From positions 4,216,001 to 4,280,000 of the forward strand of contig BSYQ01000008.1 of assembly GCA_030272585.1 (NCBI GenBank): a stretch of DNA of 64,000 bases, read 5' to 3'. Positions 34,808 to 46,964 of the stretch are shown piece after piece. The notes beneath the pieces were generated by a model, which was not told where the DNA came from, did not search any database, and was given only the letters and a program-made list of their open reading frames with translations. Positions within the stretch are counted from its first letter, which is position 1. Every line of letters begins with the position of its first letter. The position numbers were made by a program, and so were the translations under genes. Origin of the DNA: Bryopsis sp. KO-2023 (Eukaryota; Chlorophyta; Ulvophyceae; Bryopsidales; Bryopsidaceae).

Positions 34808-36117
34808 TCATACCACGTCAAAGGAGATATTGGGCGGGGGTTCCTGACTCAACCACATATCGCCAATTATTCTCAATTCTTCTGCAGAATTTTCCTGAAA
34901 CGCACCCCATCGAGGGCGGATTACCTTCTTTATCCAGATTTCGTCCATCTGAGGAAATTCTGGCCTTTTTGGGTAATTGAACATCGCCACTTTGACCTCC
35001 TCCTTCGAGAAAGCTTCCCGGTGGATGACCAAATCAGCCATCATTCTGAAAGCTTCGTGCATGATGGTTCGAATATCCATGGTGTGTCTGATTCTTTTTA
35101 CGTAATAATACTCCGGCTCGTACAGCTGGAAGTAATTTGGGTACATGGGGGATGGAAATCTTCGCTGTCATGAAGAGCATCCGCAATAAGTCAAATGCAC
35201 TGTTCAGAATCAAGGGTTGCCCCCTTCTCACTCTTTTCTTTTCAGAATTAATCCTGCCAACATTTTTATCTTCATCTTTTTCCCCCTGGAAAAAGTTTCT
35301 GCCTAGCTTGGTGCAGGCTTCAAACGATTGTCGGCTGCTTGAAGAGTGGTGTCGATTTTTCGTAAATCCGAAAAAAAAAAAAAAAAAAAAAAAAGGAGAT
35401 TTGTGACTCATGGTAGGTAGGATTAGAAATAGGTCTTTTTGTGGAGTAATCTTGCTTTCCTATCCAGAAAATGTTGGTGGAGCCATTCTTATCGAGTATG
35501 TGTGCCACCTTTTCGGTCGCATCTGTGACGTAATAGGCCCCAATCCTCGGTTTCAGCTCATCCCACGTGTTTAGCGTCACCACCAAAGGCCCCGAGTAGT
35601 TAACCTTCTTGCCCGCGAAGTTCCTCCCCTCGAAGTAATCCCTCAAGTTCTGAGGCACACGACACGACATGAACCTCTCTCGAAGGAAGAAAACCCACGT
35701 TTTTCGAGACACAGCTTCGTCTTTCGGGCGTGACGAGTTAACACAAGTGTGCATCAACAACTTTCATTGTGCAAGGAAAAAAGAAAAAAGGAAACAGGGG
35801 ACCTTACCCAGTTGGAATACTCGCAAGTGAACGGGAACGTATCCGGTGGCGACTGGATCTCCACGAAAACTCCTGCCAACAGCAGAAGTGGGACGTTCGT
35901 CAACAGCAATCAGCAGCGGGGTGATATTCGTTCGTTGCTATGACAACTATGTACCACCAAAATATCGACGCAGCTCGATCTCGTTGGTGTATCTACGCTG
36001 GATGGGTTCGTAGGGAGGCAAGTCCGGCTCGTCCTCCTCGCGCAGATGTCTTGTTGCGCTGCATTGTGGCAAAGTAAGGACAGCGATCACCGTCAAGACA
36101 ATCAACGGTTTTGACAT
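34808..36117 (-). CDS. Secreted or membrane protein, unknown family
   Basis: The minus-strand ATG at 36117 begins a signal peptide (MSKPLIVLTVIAVLTLPQCSA). Exons 35958-36117 and 35808-35872 join in phase and continue at 35760 with CVNSSRPKDEAVSRKTW and GPLVVTLNTWDELKPR. The last exon is 34808-35125 (LYEPEYYYVKRIRHTM to a stop). The 3' end of the third exon is unresolved. One in-phase donor follows the codons for DATEK near 35495, but the frame continues protein-like for another ~25 codons toward a 24-base A run at 35371-35394. Total length would be about 270-300 aa. Repeated aromatic residues suggest an enzyme, perhaps acting on carbohydrate, but I recognise no motif. It converges on the oxidoreductase-like gene. 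Confidence 0.55.
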
Positions 36118-36412
36118 CGGTGTTCACAGTCGTCAGGATTTCGATTAGCCTTTGCGAACACCTGTATGTGGTGGTTCTGTACGGGACGGATGTGGTTCCC
36201 CACTGCAGTATCCAGCAGCCAGCTGTTGGGCTTACTCTGGCTCATCGGATGCCTGTGCATGGCGACGAGCCGAAAACCTTCGAACCATGTCTTCCCGCGG
36301 TTGCCAGTCAGCGGTACACTAAACTGAAAAAGAAGGAAAAGGACGAATGAAAGGAGTGACGGTGATTCTTTCAGTCTTTGTGACTGTGTGTGCTTGGCGC
36401 GGTCCCAGTGAG

Positions 36413-36973
36413 CTAGGCAAGAATCTGAGACCCATCGTCGGGTTCCACAGCGAGCTCAACCTCCCCAGACGGGATAAGTTTGAGTGACAAGTTCGCATCG
36501 TTTCGAAAAAATGGTTGGAGAATCACAACATTGTTAAGTGAGGTTGGAAATTTCTTCATCATGTATTCTTTCAAAAACACAAGATCATCTACAACCCCAA
36601 TTTCTCCCCAACCGTGGAACACATGTGTACTGCCCTCCCCAAGTGTGAAGTTTGAATAAAACTTCACTCTCAGATTACTCGAATTTCCAATGACTGAAAT
36701 GAAGTCAAATCCACCCTCTCTGCATGAATGAAACCGAACTGAACCAACACCACCACTGTGACTGCAAGCAATCCACTCGATGCAGAATTTCGGAAGGAAA
36801 GTTGCCGAAAAGTCATCGAGTCAGGACAAGGAAAGTTGAAGCAAGGGGGTGGGAGACAGGCGGTACCTGTCCCAACCCCTCTTTCGAATATATTTTGTCC
36901 TGCTCACAAGAAAAACAACACAGTGCACTGTGTCAACCGTAGCCCAACTGTCAGCAGATGATCGTACGATCAT
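36413..36973 (-). CDS. Small two-exon protein, unknown
   Basis: Exons 36867-36973 and 36413-36719 join in phase (phase 2 donor, GTACC; acceptor after TTCATGCAG) to give 137 aa from the ATG at 36973. The second exon contains VIGNSSNLRVKFYSNF and HVFHGWGEIGVVDDL and looks like beta-sheet alternation. A longer N-terminus through 36974-37260 is possible, because other minus-strand frames are open there. The product is not recognised. The gene lies head-to-tail with the secreted protein at 34808-36117. Confidence 0.5.
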
Positions 36974-37637
36974 TTCGGCCTTGGATTGGGTTGGCAGCGA
37001 CGGTGATGTGCGCAATCTTGCACCTGGTCAAGGTTCGGCAACCACGACTCGTTGGCGAAGAAAGCAGAGTTGTGGACGACGCGAGCCTCTGGCATGCCAA
37101 ATGGCTACCGAAGCGGGGAGCACGTTCCGTCTCGACAGCCAAAAAGCCGACCTCACGGTCCCAGACCTTTCCCTGGACAGCGCCGGGGATATCAAGGTAG
37201 AGGCCTCCTTGCGCCCGTCGCACTCTTCTGGAATGATCGCTTATCCTTGCTGTATCGAGGAAAATGCGCCATGATTTACGGAAGGAAAACGAACCTTGGA
37301 TGGGTCGACGTGAATCTGTTGAACGCCGTCTCCTATTCTCTTGCCCGCTCACAAATTCACGGAAAATTTGCATGCATTTAACCTCCGGCGACCAGTTTGC
37401 TGTGGTAAAGTTCTTGGGGTTGGGGGGACGATGTTCGCGTCGCGAATCCGCGGTTTTGTCGCAGGCGTTCAAAAAACGCGAGACTTCGTTTGATTTGCGC
37501 CGTCCAAAATCGCTTGCCGTTTTTTTCCCACGCGAATTTCCATACCGACCTTTTTCACCGTCCCGGCACGTTCTAACGCATTGGTTGGCTGTCCCGTTTC
37601 TCTTTTCTGACTGCAGGGGGTTCACGGAATCGGAAAA
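36974..37637. other. Interval with overlapping open frames on both strands
   Basis: A minus-strand frame (36951-37625, 224 codons) and two plus-strand frames (to 37274 and 37264-37641) overlap. One plus-strand peptide, TFRLDSQKADLTVPDL, looks protein-like, and so does the minus-strand RRAQGGLYLDIPG. None has a clear start or family match. The interval also separates two divergently transcribed genes and must hold promoters. Confidence 0.4.
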
Positions 37638-40488
37638 ATGAGTGTGTCGAGACGAACATTACCAAGCTGCCAGTCGGCCTGGTAAGAAAGTTGGCTGATT
37701 TGTAACAGAATGTGGACTGCTAACCATGCAGAGATTCTTGATGTTTGATGGGGCTAATGTGCCCATGCTCATGTTTTCTGGCTGGTCGACATGGCTGATT
37801 TGCCACCCCAGCAGCATGCATATTTGCTCTCTTGAAATCCACAGATTATCCCAAGACTGACACAGCCACCATCACCAATTCCTGTGTGGGGTTAACCGAT
37901 TGCGTCTGAATTTTTTGCTTCCAGGGATGTGCCAGTGTTGTGCTATGGAGGCCCATCGAAAGCTCCTTTATATCACGAAGACTCCATCATTTCGCAAAAC
38001 GGGGCAGCCCCAGACGCAACTTACGATGCGTTCTCCATTCCTACCACCACCCACAGAAAAGCTGGGCGCAAGGTGCGAGGCCGGAGCAAGCCATCCAGCA
38101 GAACGAAAACATCCAAAAGCAAAAGGATTCGTTCCACTCATGACGAGAAACCCCCCGATGGAGGCAGCACGCATGCACATCCCGACGGAGGCTTCCCAGG
38201 AACCTCAAAACCTAGCTTTCAAAGGACCGGGGGGGGAGAGTCAAATGCCATGATGGAGTGTGTTGCTGCTGGACCAAGGAGGGTCGACAATGCGTGCGAT
38301 GTTAGAACTCTAGCCAATTCTGGAGTCCGGGTTTCGACAGAAGCCAACCAGAGCGTGTCTTGCTCACTGGACACCATTTCACATGTGTACCTCCGGCAGG
38401 AGGCGGTATACCGAATCATGAACCTCGACAGATTGATAATTTCCCATGGTAGGCTTTTGTATCTCTACTGCTGGTTATCCTCAAAAGGCAATTCTTGGTG
38501 TCTCGAAGCATGTGTTTTTCATTAGAGGGTGGTGGCATTCTGTTTCCGTGGATCATTGGGGGCTGAATAAGAGTCAAACTTAAGGGGAGGTCAACACCAA
38601 AAATTGCTGAGTTGTTTTTTAACTGTCTTGTTTTTCGTAACAGGTTGGAACCTCGGGATGTTGGGCACCCAAATCTTGAGTGGAGCAGTGGTGCTCGTTG
38701 CGCGGGCTGATGGCTGGCGAATGAGGAGAATCCAGTCATGTATGCGACTCTCAATGCTTTCTCATCCGTGCTTACAGCCGCATATTTGCTCCTTTCTCTT
38801 CATACATAGATGCTCAATTCTTTTCCAGTGTTTTTCACACCGATTTGCATGATTCTTGTCAGTCATGTCAGAAAAGGAACTGGGATCTCAGGGCTTATGT
38901 AATTTGCTCTAGTCAACATGTCTTTTTTCCACCCTGAGTGTCTCGATAAGCTGCTTTCGAATTGAATGCAGCATCGATTGCAAAATGAGTCATAAACGAG
39001 GGCTCCTGTCTACGTTGTGTTTGATTTTCTTGTCAACCTTTCGTTAATTGTTGTTGTTTTTTCCCCCAGGGTGCCCTGACACGATGAAAATAATGTTGGA
39101 AGATGGAATTGAGGTCACCCCTTTCGATCTGTGCAATGGGGTTTTGGAGGGGACGAGGGTGCACCTCGATTTTGCCATCAAGGAGTACAATTATCAAATG
39201 CACAACCGCAAGTTGAAAGGATTCTCTGGGAAAGAGGTGTGTTGAAATGTGCGAGTGAAACCTGGTTCATCAAATATTGACCGAAAACGGTCTAATACAG
39301 GAGCTCATAATATAATATGTCCCCTACTTTAAAGGGAAGTAGAATGGTGTGGTTTACAGCACTTGTTTTTCTTTTGCTTGATTACATAATATTTGTTCGG
39401 TTGATCGGATAAATCTTGGGGAAGTCGCTCGCCGTTGATTCAGAAAAAACAATGAAAGTAAAAACAATGTCGCAGTTCACCAGTTTGTTGATTTTGTTAC
39501 AATACAAGGGGAAAAAACAAGCCTGATTGAGAAACTTTCTCAAGTTTCCTTCCACATTCCAACCTTTTTCCAAAATCATCATTTTGCTAGCTCAAGTTTT
39601 TTGAATCTTTTTCCACTGTTTTTGGTCAAAAAACAGATTCTGGCGACGTTCTATCGTCTGATGCTATGCTCCAAGGCGGCAAAAAAAATCCCCTCATCGA
39701 AAGATCAGCCCCGATTAATCAGCAACCTCGTTCAAAAACTTCTCTCTGGGCCCCCCTCCCAATTCATCGACGAATTCTCCCCATATTTGGACGAGCTGGA
39801 CCTGAACTCCGAAAGGTCGCATGCACAAAGCCACGAGAGCACCATCAATCGAATGGGCGAGAGGATGCAAGGCATGTACTGCACTTGGCTGGCCAATTCT
39901 TGCCACATCGACACAGACACCTCCCCCGAAATCAGCATCGAAAACGATCTAAAACTGTATTCCAGTGCTATCCGGCGGTTTCGATTCGACAGCCAGTTTG
40001 ATGCCAGTTTGAGGTCAGATGGGGAGGAGCCTGACATTATGTATGGCTTGGTCCCCCAACCATCAGAAGATCGAATACAAAGAGGGGCTGAGCACAGCAG
40101 AGGCCTTCGGTACGTTTCCCCAATGCTGATTTCCAGGGGGAAAAAACGACCGAAAGAAGCCGTCCAGGAATTTCCGAAAAACGGAAAAGTGGCGAAAAAG
40201 AGGCGAGGAGGGTATCTCAAATCGAAATTCGTGGGAGGGCATTTGATCGGGAAAAACTCGACTGGCGGCGTCGAAGGAGGGGGAGCAGATTTGGGGGTCA
40301 GGATGCTCTGCCCTAATGGAGGCATTTCGGATGTGCATGACATGCACCCACAAAAACTCGGCCAAGAATATAATACCAAGAAGAGGAACGGAAACAGGGA
40401 TTCGTGTGTAGAAAGCTTGGCCGAGATATTGATGGACCTCGAACCTCCGCCCTCCCCAACCGAACCCCCCTCTTGTTCGTGGGATTGA
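37638..40488 (+). CDS. 560 aa basic protein, unknown family
   Basis: Five exons join in phase with GT-AG borders: 37638-37681, 37925-38448, 38644-38739, 39070-39236 and 39637-40488 (1683 nt, 560 aa). The N-terminal third is low-complexity and basic (KAGRKVRGRSKPSS, TSKSKRIRS). A more structured middle begins DTISHVYLRQEAVYRIMN and runs through GWNLGMLGTQILSG, CPDTMKIMLEDGIEVTPFDL and KEILATFYRLMLCSKA. The C-terminus again has Lys/Arg-rich patches (KKRPKEAV, KVAKKRRGGYLKSK) and a Pro/Ser tail, which suggests a nuclear protein. I cannot name it. The exon structure is well supported by consistent phases across four introns. Confidence 0.7.
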
Positions 40489-41495
40489 CGCTCATCTCAC
40501 CAATGCGCTCCACTCCAAGTAAGGAAATAGGGTTGTTGATAGGTTCTTTGTTCGTTTGAGCATCGAGTTTGGTTTGGAGCAAGTTTAGAATGAACCATTA
40601 CGGTTGGATATAAAAAGAAAAGAGGCGGGGGGGTTGGGGGGAGGAATACAGCACCCACAGAGCTAGCGGGTGCCAGGAATTTCCGATCAGTTGTGGTCGT
40701 TTCTGATGGATTAGTTCTTTTTTGTTCTTTGGGGGAGGAGGAGGATTGGGGAAAAGGACAGGAAAATCTTACACAATGTCCAATAGTAGATTATTATTAC
40801 TATCATCGAATGTAACCAAAATTTGTCGCTGAAGTGCAAATCAATGAGACGCAAGGAAAAATGAACGAGTTCACTGTCGAAAATTCCTGTCTTTAAGAAG
40901 TCCAACTTCTGTGCAAAAGGTTCACATACAGAAAATGTGTATGTTTAAAATTTATTCCACTATAAATTCAAGACTGCTAAAATTTTCCCCAAAACCACAG
41001 CTATAAAATTCATCGATCATGCTCAGCTCAAAAATTTTGATGTGTGTTTGCGTGTTGATATCTCAAAAATGGATGGGGGGAACAAAAAGTACAAATGCGT
41101 ACTGCAAAGCCATCAATTTCTATTTCTTGGTATGTCCTCAGATGCATGCATGCATCTGGCAGACTTTCGAAAAAAAAAAGTGCTCCAAAAATGATGAACT
41201 TTTTTATCGCTAGACCTCAAAATTATTTGGGGTGGTTCTTCCCTTTTCTTTTGGGAGGGGGGGGGGGGGGCAATACAAAAAAACGTGCTTCGCACCACAA
41301 CAAGAAAAAACACCATTACGAGTACAACGACCCATCGACTGTAAGGGTAACAAAAGAAAACGTACGAGCAGATGCTCAGCATCTGTTCAGCTTCAACACC
41401 CCCCACACACAAAAAAAAAGATTTTGACTTCACCCTTGAAGATTTTCCCACGGAAGGCATCTTCTTGTTGATACTTCCCCACATGCAAAACACGA
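40489..41495. other. Intergenic region between convergent genes
   Basis: No gene is evident. It has G runs near 40627-40640 and 41257-41270 and A/T-rich stretches. It lies between the 3' ends of the 560 aa gene and the minus-strand ankyrin gene. Confidence 0.5.
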
Positions 41496-42255
41496 TCACG
41501 CCATATTGAAAACAGCCATGACCTTCTCAACATCCTTACATTCTCTAAGGTTGCAATGCTTGGCGATCAATCCAACGGCGTGAGCAGTGCAGGAACACAC
41601 GACATCTGCCGCCGTTCTCCCGGAGGCTCGGACGTCTTTTTTCGCGCCAAATTTCAACAGCAACTCGATGACGTCTGCATGACCCTGCATGCCAGCCGCC
41701 ATCAACGGAGTCATCCCACCAGCCGCTTTGTGGTCGATATCCGCCCCGGCCTCGATCAGGGTCCGCGCAGTGTCGGGCTGGTCAGCGATGCATGCCGCGG
41801 TAAGGGCTGTCCACCCTGCGGAATTGATCGCGTCGACATGGACCCCCGCCGCGATGATTGACTGGACGAGGGAAGTTTCTCCAGAAACCGCGGCCCTGAT
41901 CAGTCCTGTTGGAGTGTTGCTTGCCTGAAGGAGTAGGCGGGGGCTCCGAAATCCCAAGTGAAAATAAACACCGTCCATGTACGTGCCATCTGAATCGCCA
42001 AACACCACATCGTCACCAAAGGCCCACCCTGGAGTCGTCAAATTTGGAAAAGAAGCCCCCCCCCCCAAACTCCGTTTTGTGTTGAAGACAAGAACCTTGA
42101 CATACAAAAAAGGGCAAAGGTTGCTTCGATCGACGTGATTCGAGTCCATTCAGCTTACCTGGACCTCCCTGCACCTCTTTCCCGACAAAAGCGGAACCAC
42201 TCGACAGCGCCAACGCCAAGACGCTGACTTGTAATGCTACAGTGAAAGCCGCCAT
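41496..42255 (-). CDS. Secreted ankyrin-repeat protein A
   Basis: Exon 1 (42159-42255) encodes a signal peptide, MAAFTVALQVSVLALALSSG. A phase-1 donor joins exon 2 (41496-41989) to give 196 aa. Residues ~60-160 are about three ankyrin repeats (VHVDAINSAGWTALTAAC, DIDHKAAGGMTPLMAA), followed by a Cys-containing tail with CSCTAH and HCNLREC. Ankyrin repeats bind proteins and usually lie inside cells, so a secreted copy is unusual. It forms a head-to-head pair with 42765-43503, with the same exon layout and intron phase. The acceptor was chosen because it keeps phase and mirrors the paralogue. Confidence 0.8.
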
Positions 42256-42764
42256 TGTGGTCCAGCGCAAACGAACCCTGCGAACCCATTTCAAGCACTG
42301 TGTTCTTTCAATTTCAGCAGGGTGCTCAGAAGGGTCACACTTTTTCTCTCTCACACACAAAAGTGTACATGCATATTACACTTTTTCAAAATCAACAAAA
42401 TGGTGCAAAATGATGCAAAATTTGTGTGTGCAGGGAATGAACCCTGGCAAGCAAGGTGTGCCAAGTCTGGTGTCGGTGCGTTTTCGGTGGATCTCCACCA
42501 TGGGTCCTACCACACTCATCGTCATTCGGAATGACTCATTCCTCACATGCAAAACGAATCGACCCTGATGGCGACAATTCTTATCTGACTGGCGACAGCC
42601 ACGACTGTCACGTCTCACAGCGTTCCGTCCGATTGCCGAGAATCTCCAGCGACCCATTTGAGTGGCCTGCAGAAACTCGATTCGCAGCTTTGGTGCCTGG
42701 TAGTTTGGTTTTCTTCGGCTTTGGTCTTTGGTAGTTGGGCTGCATTCTCTATTTACCAAACAGG
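42256..42764. promoter_or_regulatory. Shared bidirectional promoter region, ankyrin pair
   Basis: 509 bp separate the two start codons of a divergent paralogous pair. No TATA box or matching half-sites were obvious by eye. The region holds CA-rich tracts near 42350-42430. Confidence 0.5.
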
Positions 42765-43503
42765 ATGGCGTCTTTTTGCTTTGTGGTGAAAGCCTTGATC
42801 GTGGCGTTCGCGCTGTCCAGCGTAGCGGCTTTTGAAGTCGATCAGCCAGCAGGTACTGGCTGATTATAGCAACTGGCGGCTGGCATGATGGCCAAGAGAG
42901 TCGTTTTCTTGAAAAATATCGAAAGCTTTCCGGACCTCCGTTCGCACAGCTGTCTTGTCGACAGGGTGCAAGTTTGGGTTGAGATTGGAAATCGATGTGT
43001 TGAGGGATTGGCTTGTCGTGAGAATGCGCGTGTGTTTTTTAGACCATTTTGATCATGCCCGCAAGCTGCTCGCGAAACTACCCAACCCAGCCTCATTAAT
43101 CAGAGCCGCCAGCTCTGGAGAAACGGAACAAGTCGAAACGCTGCTCGCTGCTGGAGTTAATGTCGACGCGATCAATCCAATCGGATGGTCCGCGTTGACC
43201 GCTGCATGCACAGCGAACCACCTCGCCACTGTGGAGGCTCTGATCGAGGCGGGGGCAGATATCGACCATGAAGCGGCTGGGGGGATTACGCCGTTGATGG
43301 CGGCCAGCACTGAGGGTCATCTGGAGGTTATCAGATTTCTGTTGGAATCTGGGGCGGACAGAAATATCGAGGCGGCGGGGAAAACGGCGTTGGATATGGT
43401 GTGCTCCTGCACTACGCATCGAATCGGGCTTATTTTCCGCCATTGCAATAAACGTCAATGTGCCAATACCGAGGATATCATTGCTCTATTCAGTTTTGCC
43501 TAA
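42765..43503 (+). CDS. Secreted ankyrin-repeat protein B
   Basis: Exons 42765-42852 and 43043-43503 give 182 aa. The signal peptide is MASFCFVVKALIVAFALSS. A phase-1 intron sits right after it, as in the partner gene. The body has about three ankyrin repeats (VNVDAINPIGWSALTAAC, DIDHEAAGGITPLMAA, then a degenerate third) and the same C-terminal Cys signature, CSCTTH and HCNKRQC. The two proteins align along their length, so they arose by inverted duplication. It is probably secreted or in the endomembrane system. Confidence 0.82.
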
Positions 43504-46500
43504 CTTCCTCCTCGTTAGAAAATGGGAGTTGGCTGGTTGAGTGTATGAGTGGATTCTTTGTTTTTTATAGCAGAAGCAAAAACTGAAAAAGAAAGCTTTG
43601 ATCCACAGGGATTTTGCTTGGTTCTTTTTTATTTTTTTTTGTGCTGCGGATATTGTTAGGATGAGACTCGATTCCTTGTCCCCTTGATCTTTTTTTTAGA
43701 AAAAAAAAAAATGAATTTGCATCTATCAGGCACAAAGTCTTTTTCCTGGGATTAAAGATTTAAAGATTATGCCTCTTGAAAAAAAAAATCCACAAAATAA
43801 TTCAAAAGTATTCTGTAAGTGGCAAGACATTTTCTTCAATTTTTTTCTTTTTATAAAAAAGATATCGAGCTGTTTTGTCGCGGAAATGAGATTTTCTTAG
43901 AAATATATATATATTAAATATATGTATATATTTGAGGAAAAAAGTTGGAAGTGAACGAATGATTGCTGCATGTCTCTGGTTTTTTCTTCTTTGTTTCTTA
44001 GGGTGCAGACGTATCCTCCAAAAAAAGACATATCTTTTTTTGGATGGAGTGATTTCTTTATCTGCGTTTTGGCAGAGGGAAAATCTGTCGTATGTGGATC
44101 CCTTTTGATCCTTTTTTTTTTCTTCAATTTTTTCTTTTTCATTTGGTGTTTTCTTTAGAAATTATTTTGACCACAGTCAAAATTTCTGTTTGGCAGAAAT
44201 TTCTTTGGAGAACATGAGGGTTGGGTTTTCTTTGTTTTATACACAGCAACACACCACACATGACAGAAAAAATTAGGTTTATTTTTTGGGGCAGGGAGGA
44301 CCATGTGGGGTGGGTTGACTTGCTGATTGTACAAACTCATTGTGTTCAACTTTGAAAATCTGTAATGACAAAATTCAGGGGGATTTCATAACAGACCGAT
44401 TGTATTTTGAAAGTTGGATGTTTTTTTCCGAAAGCATAATAATGAAGAATAAGGACACGACCCAGTCTGCACATCTCCATCCAACTCCCGTTTAAATTCA
44501 GGAACGTAATTCCTTGCTGCTACGTCAAATTAAAAAGGAGTCGTTCACTTTGCTTTGAAAAAAAAACATGTTTGAAGACCCCATCCAAAAAGCATACACC
44601 ACTGTTTGGTTTGGGGGGTGGTAGTAAACTCACCTCTGTTTTTTTCGGGGGGGTCTGTGTGTTTTCCTGTCTGTGTCCCACTGCTGATTTTCTTGAAATT
44701 GATGCTGACCACGTGTCCTTAATATCTTTTCTCTGGTTCGGACTCTTTGGTAGGATTGTGAGGTATATTTGTTGATGATATATCCCAGGGAGAAGAACGA
44801 TTGGTGCAATTTTTGCTTGCTGTGGTGCTGACCTGTGTTGTTTTGTTACGACGCTCTTCCCTGCTCAAGTAGGGAGGTCTGTGGAAAGATGTATGTTTAT
44901 GGATACTCCTGCTTTCAGTCAGTCTTTTCTTTTCTTATCAATGGAACAATGACACCCCAATCTGTCCCAACATGCTGTTTGAAACATCAATGGACAAGTA
45001 TCCTTGGGGTTTGTATATATTTATATATTTATTTATTCGGCTCAGTCCAGTTTCAAGCACGCTTTTTTTCGGAACCCACTGAGCGGCCTGGTTCACAATT
45101 CAAACTGCTGCAGTTGCAAGACAGCATATGGCTCAATATGCTGTCTATATATGCTTTAATATATTTGAACCAAGGCCACAACAACAGATGTCAAAAATAC
45201 CACAGTATCCTCATGACAATGAGGAAAGAAACAAAATCTCGACACATCTCACATAAAACTTGTTCTGGGTATACAAGTTTCAGTCTGTTTTTTCCATCAT
45301 AGATCCCATTTATTCCATTCAACGTCTGCACCAGTTGTTCGATTCTGAACAAACCCCTTAGCACCCCTCCCTAAAAAAAAAGAAAGAAAATAACCAAAAC
45401 ACACAAGATTCACACATATCAGAACCCCCTCACCCTGTTCCCAGTGAAATGGCTTGAAATTGAACCATTTTTTTGTTTTTGGAAAAAGGGGTTTGGGAAT
45501 TTCCCTTTTATCTCTTTCACCCTGTCTCTGGTGTCCCTCCCCCCCCCCCCCCTTTTTTTTTCTCCCTTTCTGGTTTTTTGTTGAAAGGATATTTTTTCTT
45601 GAAGAAAAAACAAAGAAAAGAAAAAACACCCTTCCTTCCCCCCCCCAAAAAAAAAGAAAAGGCGACTGTTTTTCCATCCTCTCCTTCTGGATTTTTCCTC
45701 TGTTGGCAAAAGGATTTTGTTGAAGAAAAAAAAATGGAAAACCCAGAACATTTTCCCCGCTCTCGCTCCCCCTTCATTTCTTTTCCTTTTTTGTCAAAAG
45801 CATCTTTTTTCTTGAGGAAAAATTGGCGAAAAGAAAATAGCATTCCCCCGACCGTCATTTGACGTCTCAATCAGATCAAAACAAATTTCTCTTTTTCTTT
45901 TCATACTTTTTTTTTCACCCCACTCTTTCAGGAGTTTATTGAGTCTTCCACTTTTTCAATTCTTGGCAGAAATTCAACAATAAAAAAGCCATTAAAAAAA
46001 ACAAACCTCACCCCACAAAGAAAAGAAAGAAAACGAAAGGACAAACAACCCAATCAACAAATTCGCACGCCCATTCACCACCCCAAAATATCAACATATC
46101 TTTCTCCTTTTTTTCGTCTTTCTTAATTTATTTTGATTCTTCCAATTTTCATCGAGTATTCATGAACCTCCTTCAAAAAATTACTTTTTGTTTTTCTTTG
46201 TACTTTTTTTTCCATTTTTCCTGAACACACTGAAAATATTTTCAAATGATGAGGAACTCAGGCTTCGGAGTTATCTTTTCATCTTAACAAATTCTGGAGC
46301 TCTTTTTTCATCCTAACAAATTCTGGAGCTCTTTTTTCATCCTAACAAATTCTGGAGCTATTTTCTCATCTTAACAAACTCTGGAATTCCATCCAGCTCC
46401 ACGTTCCCCAGTTACACACAAATTCAATTTTCTCAACAACTTGAAGGAGGGGGGTTCCATACTTTTTTCCCTCCCTTTTTCTGTTTTTCTTCTCTTTCCT

Positions 46501-46964
46501 TTTCGAGAGGAAATAACCTTTTAAGAAAACCAAGGAAATACAGGGGGGCCTCAAAAAAAAAAAAAAAAGACACAAATAATATCATTACCCAAGTCCGCTC
46601 AACATCACCACAGTACGCCTGTGTTTTCTCAGAAAACCCGATCACCTCGAATAAAAAAAAGTAAAAAAAGTAAAAGAAAATACCTTTTCTTTCTTTTTTT
46701 TTTTCGAGGGGGGTCAATCTTAAAAAACAAAAGACGCTCCTCCTAAAGCACCAACCATCTTGAAAATAAGAAAATTAAAAGAAAAAAACTATATCAGGGG
46801 CTTTTTTTTATTAGTCAGAAACTCACAAGGGTGCAGTGCAAAAGAAAACGTTCATCAAAAAGTAAGTAAAAAACTACTAGAGTTTCTTTTTTTTTTTCTT
46901 GTTATATTTTCTCAAATAAGAAAAATTTCGAAAACCAAGGAGATGATTTTCTTTTGTTTTGCAA
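43504..46964. other. Gene-poor, low-complexity interval
   Basis: No gene is supported in 3.5 kb. It contains TATATA runs near 43905-43930, long CT- and GA-rich tracts around 45540-45860, and a 29 bp minisatellite at about 46285-46390. Open frames here come from homopolymer and purine/pyrimidine strand bias. Confidence 0.6.
46285..46390. repeat. 29 bp minisatellite
   Basis: About 3.5 units of 29 bp share TAACAAATTCTGGAGCT and a T run. Confidence 0.85.

Noticed and set aside
35371-35394. A 24-base A run that could be the tail of a processed retrocopy
   Set aside because: No target duplication or intronless gene copy is adjacent, and the run lies within or next to an intron of the minus-strand gene.
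35958-36117. RHLR followed by EED after a signal peptide, resembling an oomycete RxLR effector
   Set aside because: The match is four residues, the gene has several introns and a long C-terminal body, and nothing else in the window indicates an oomycete.
45297-45870. Several frames of 90-130 codons on both strands
   Set aside because: They are products of purine/pyrimidine-biased low-complexity DNA, with Lys/Phe/Pro runs and no protein-like pattern.
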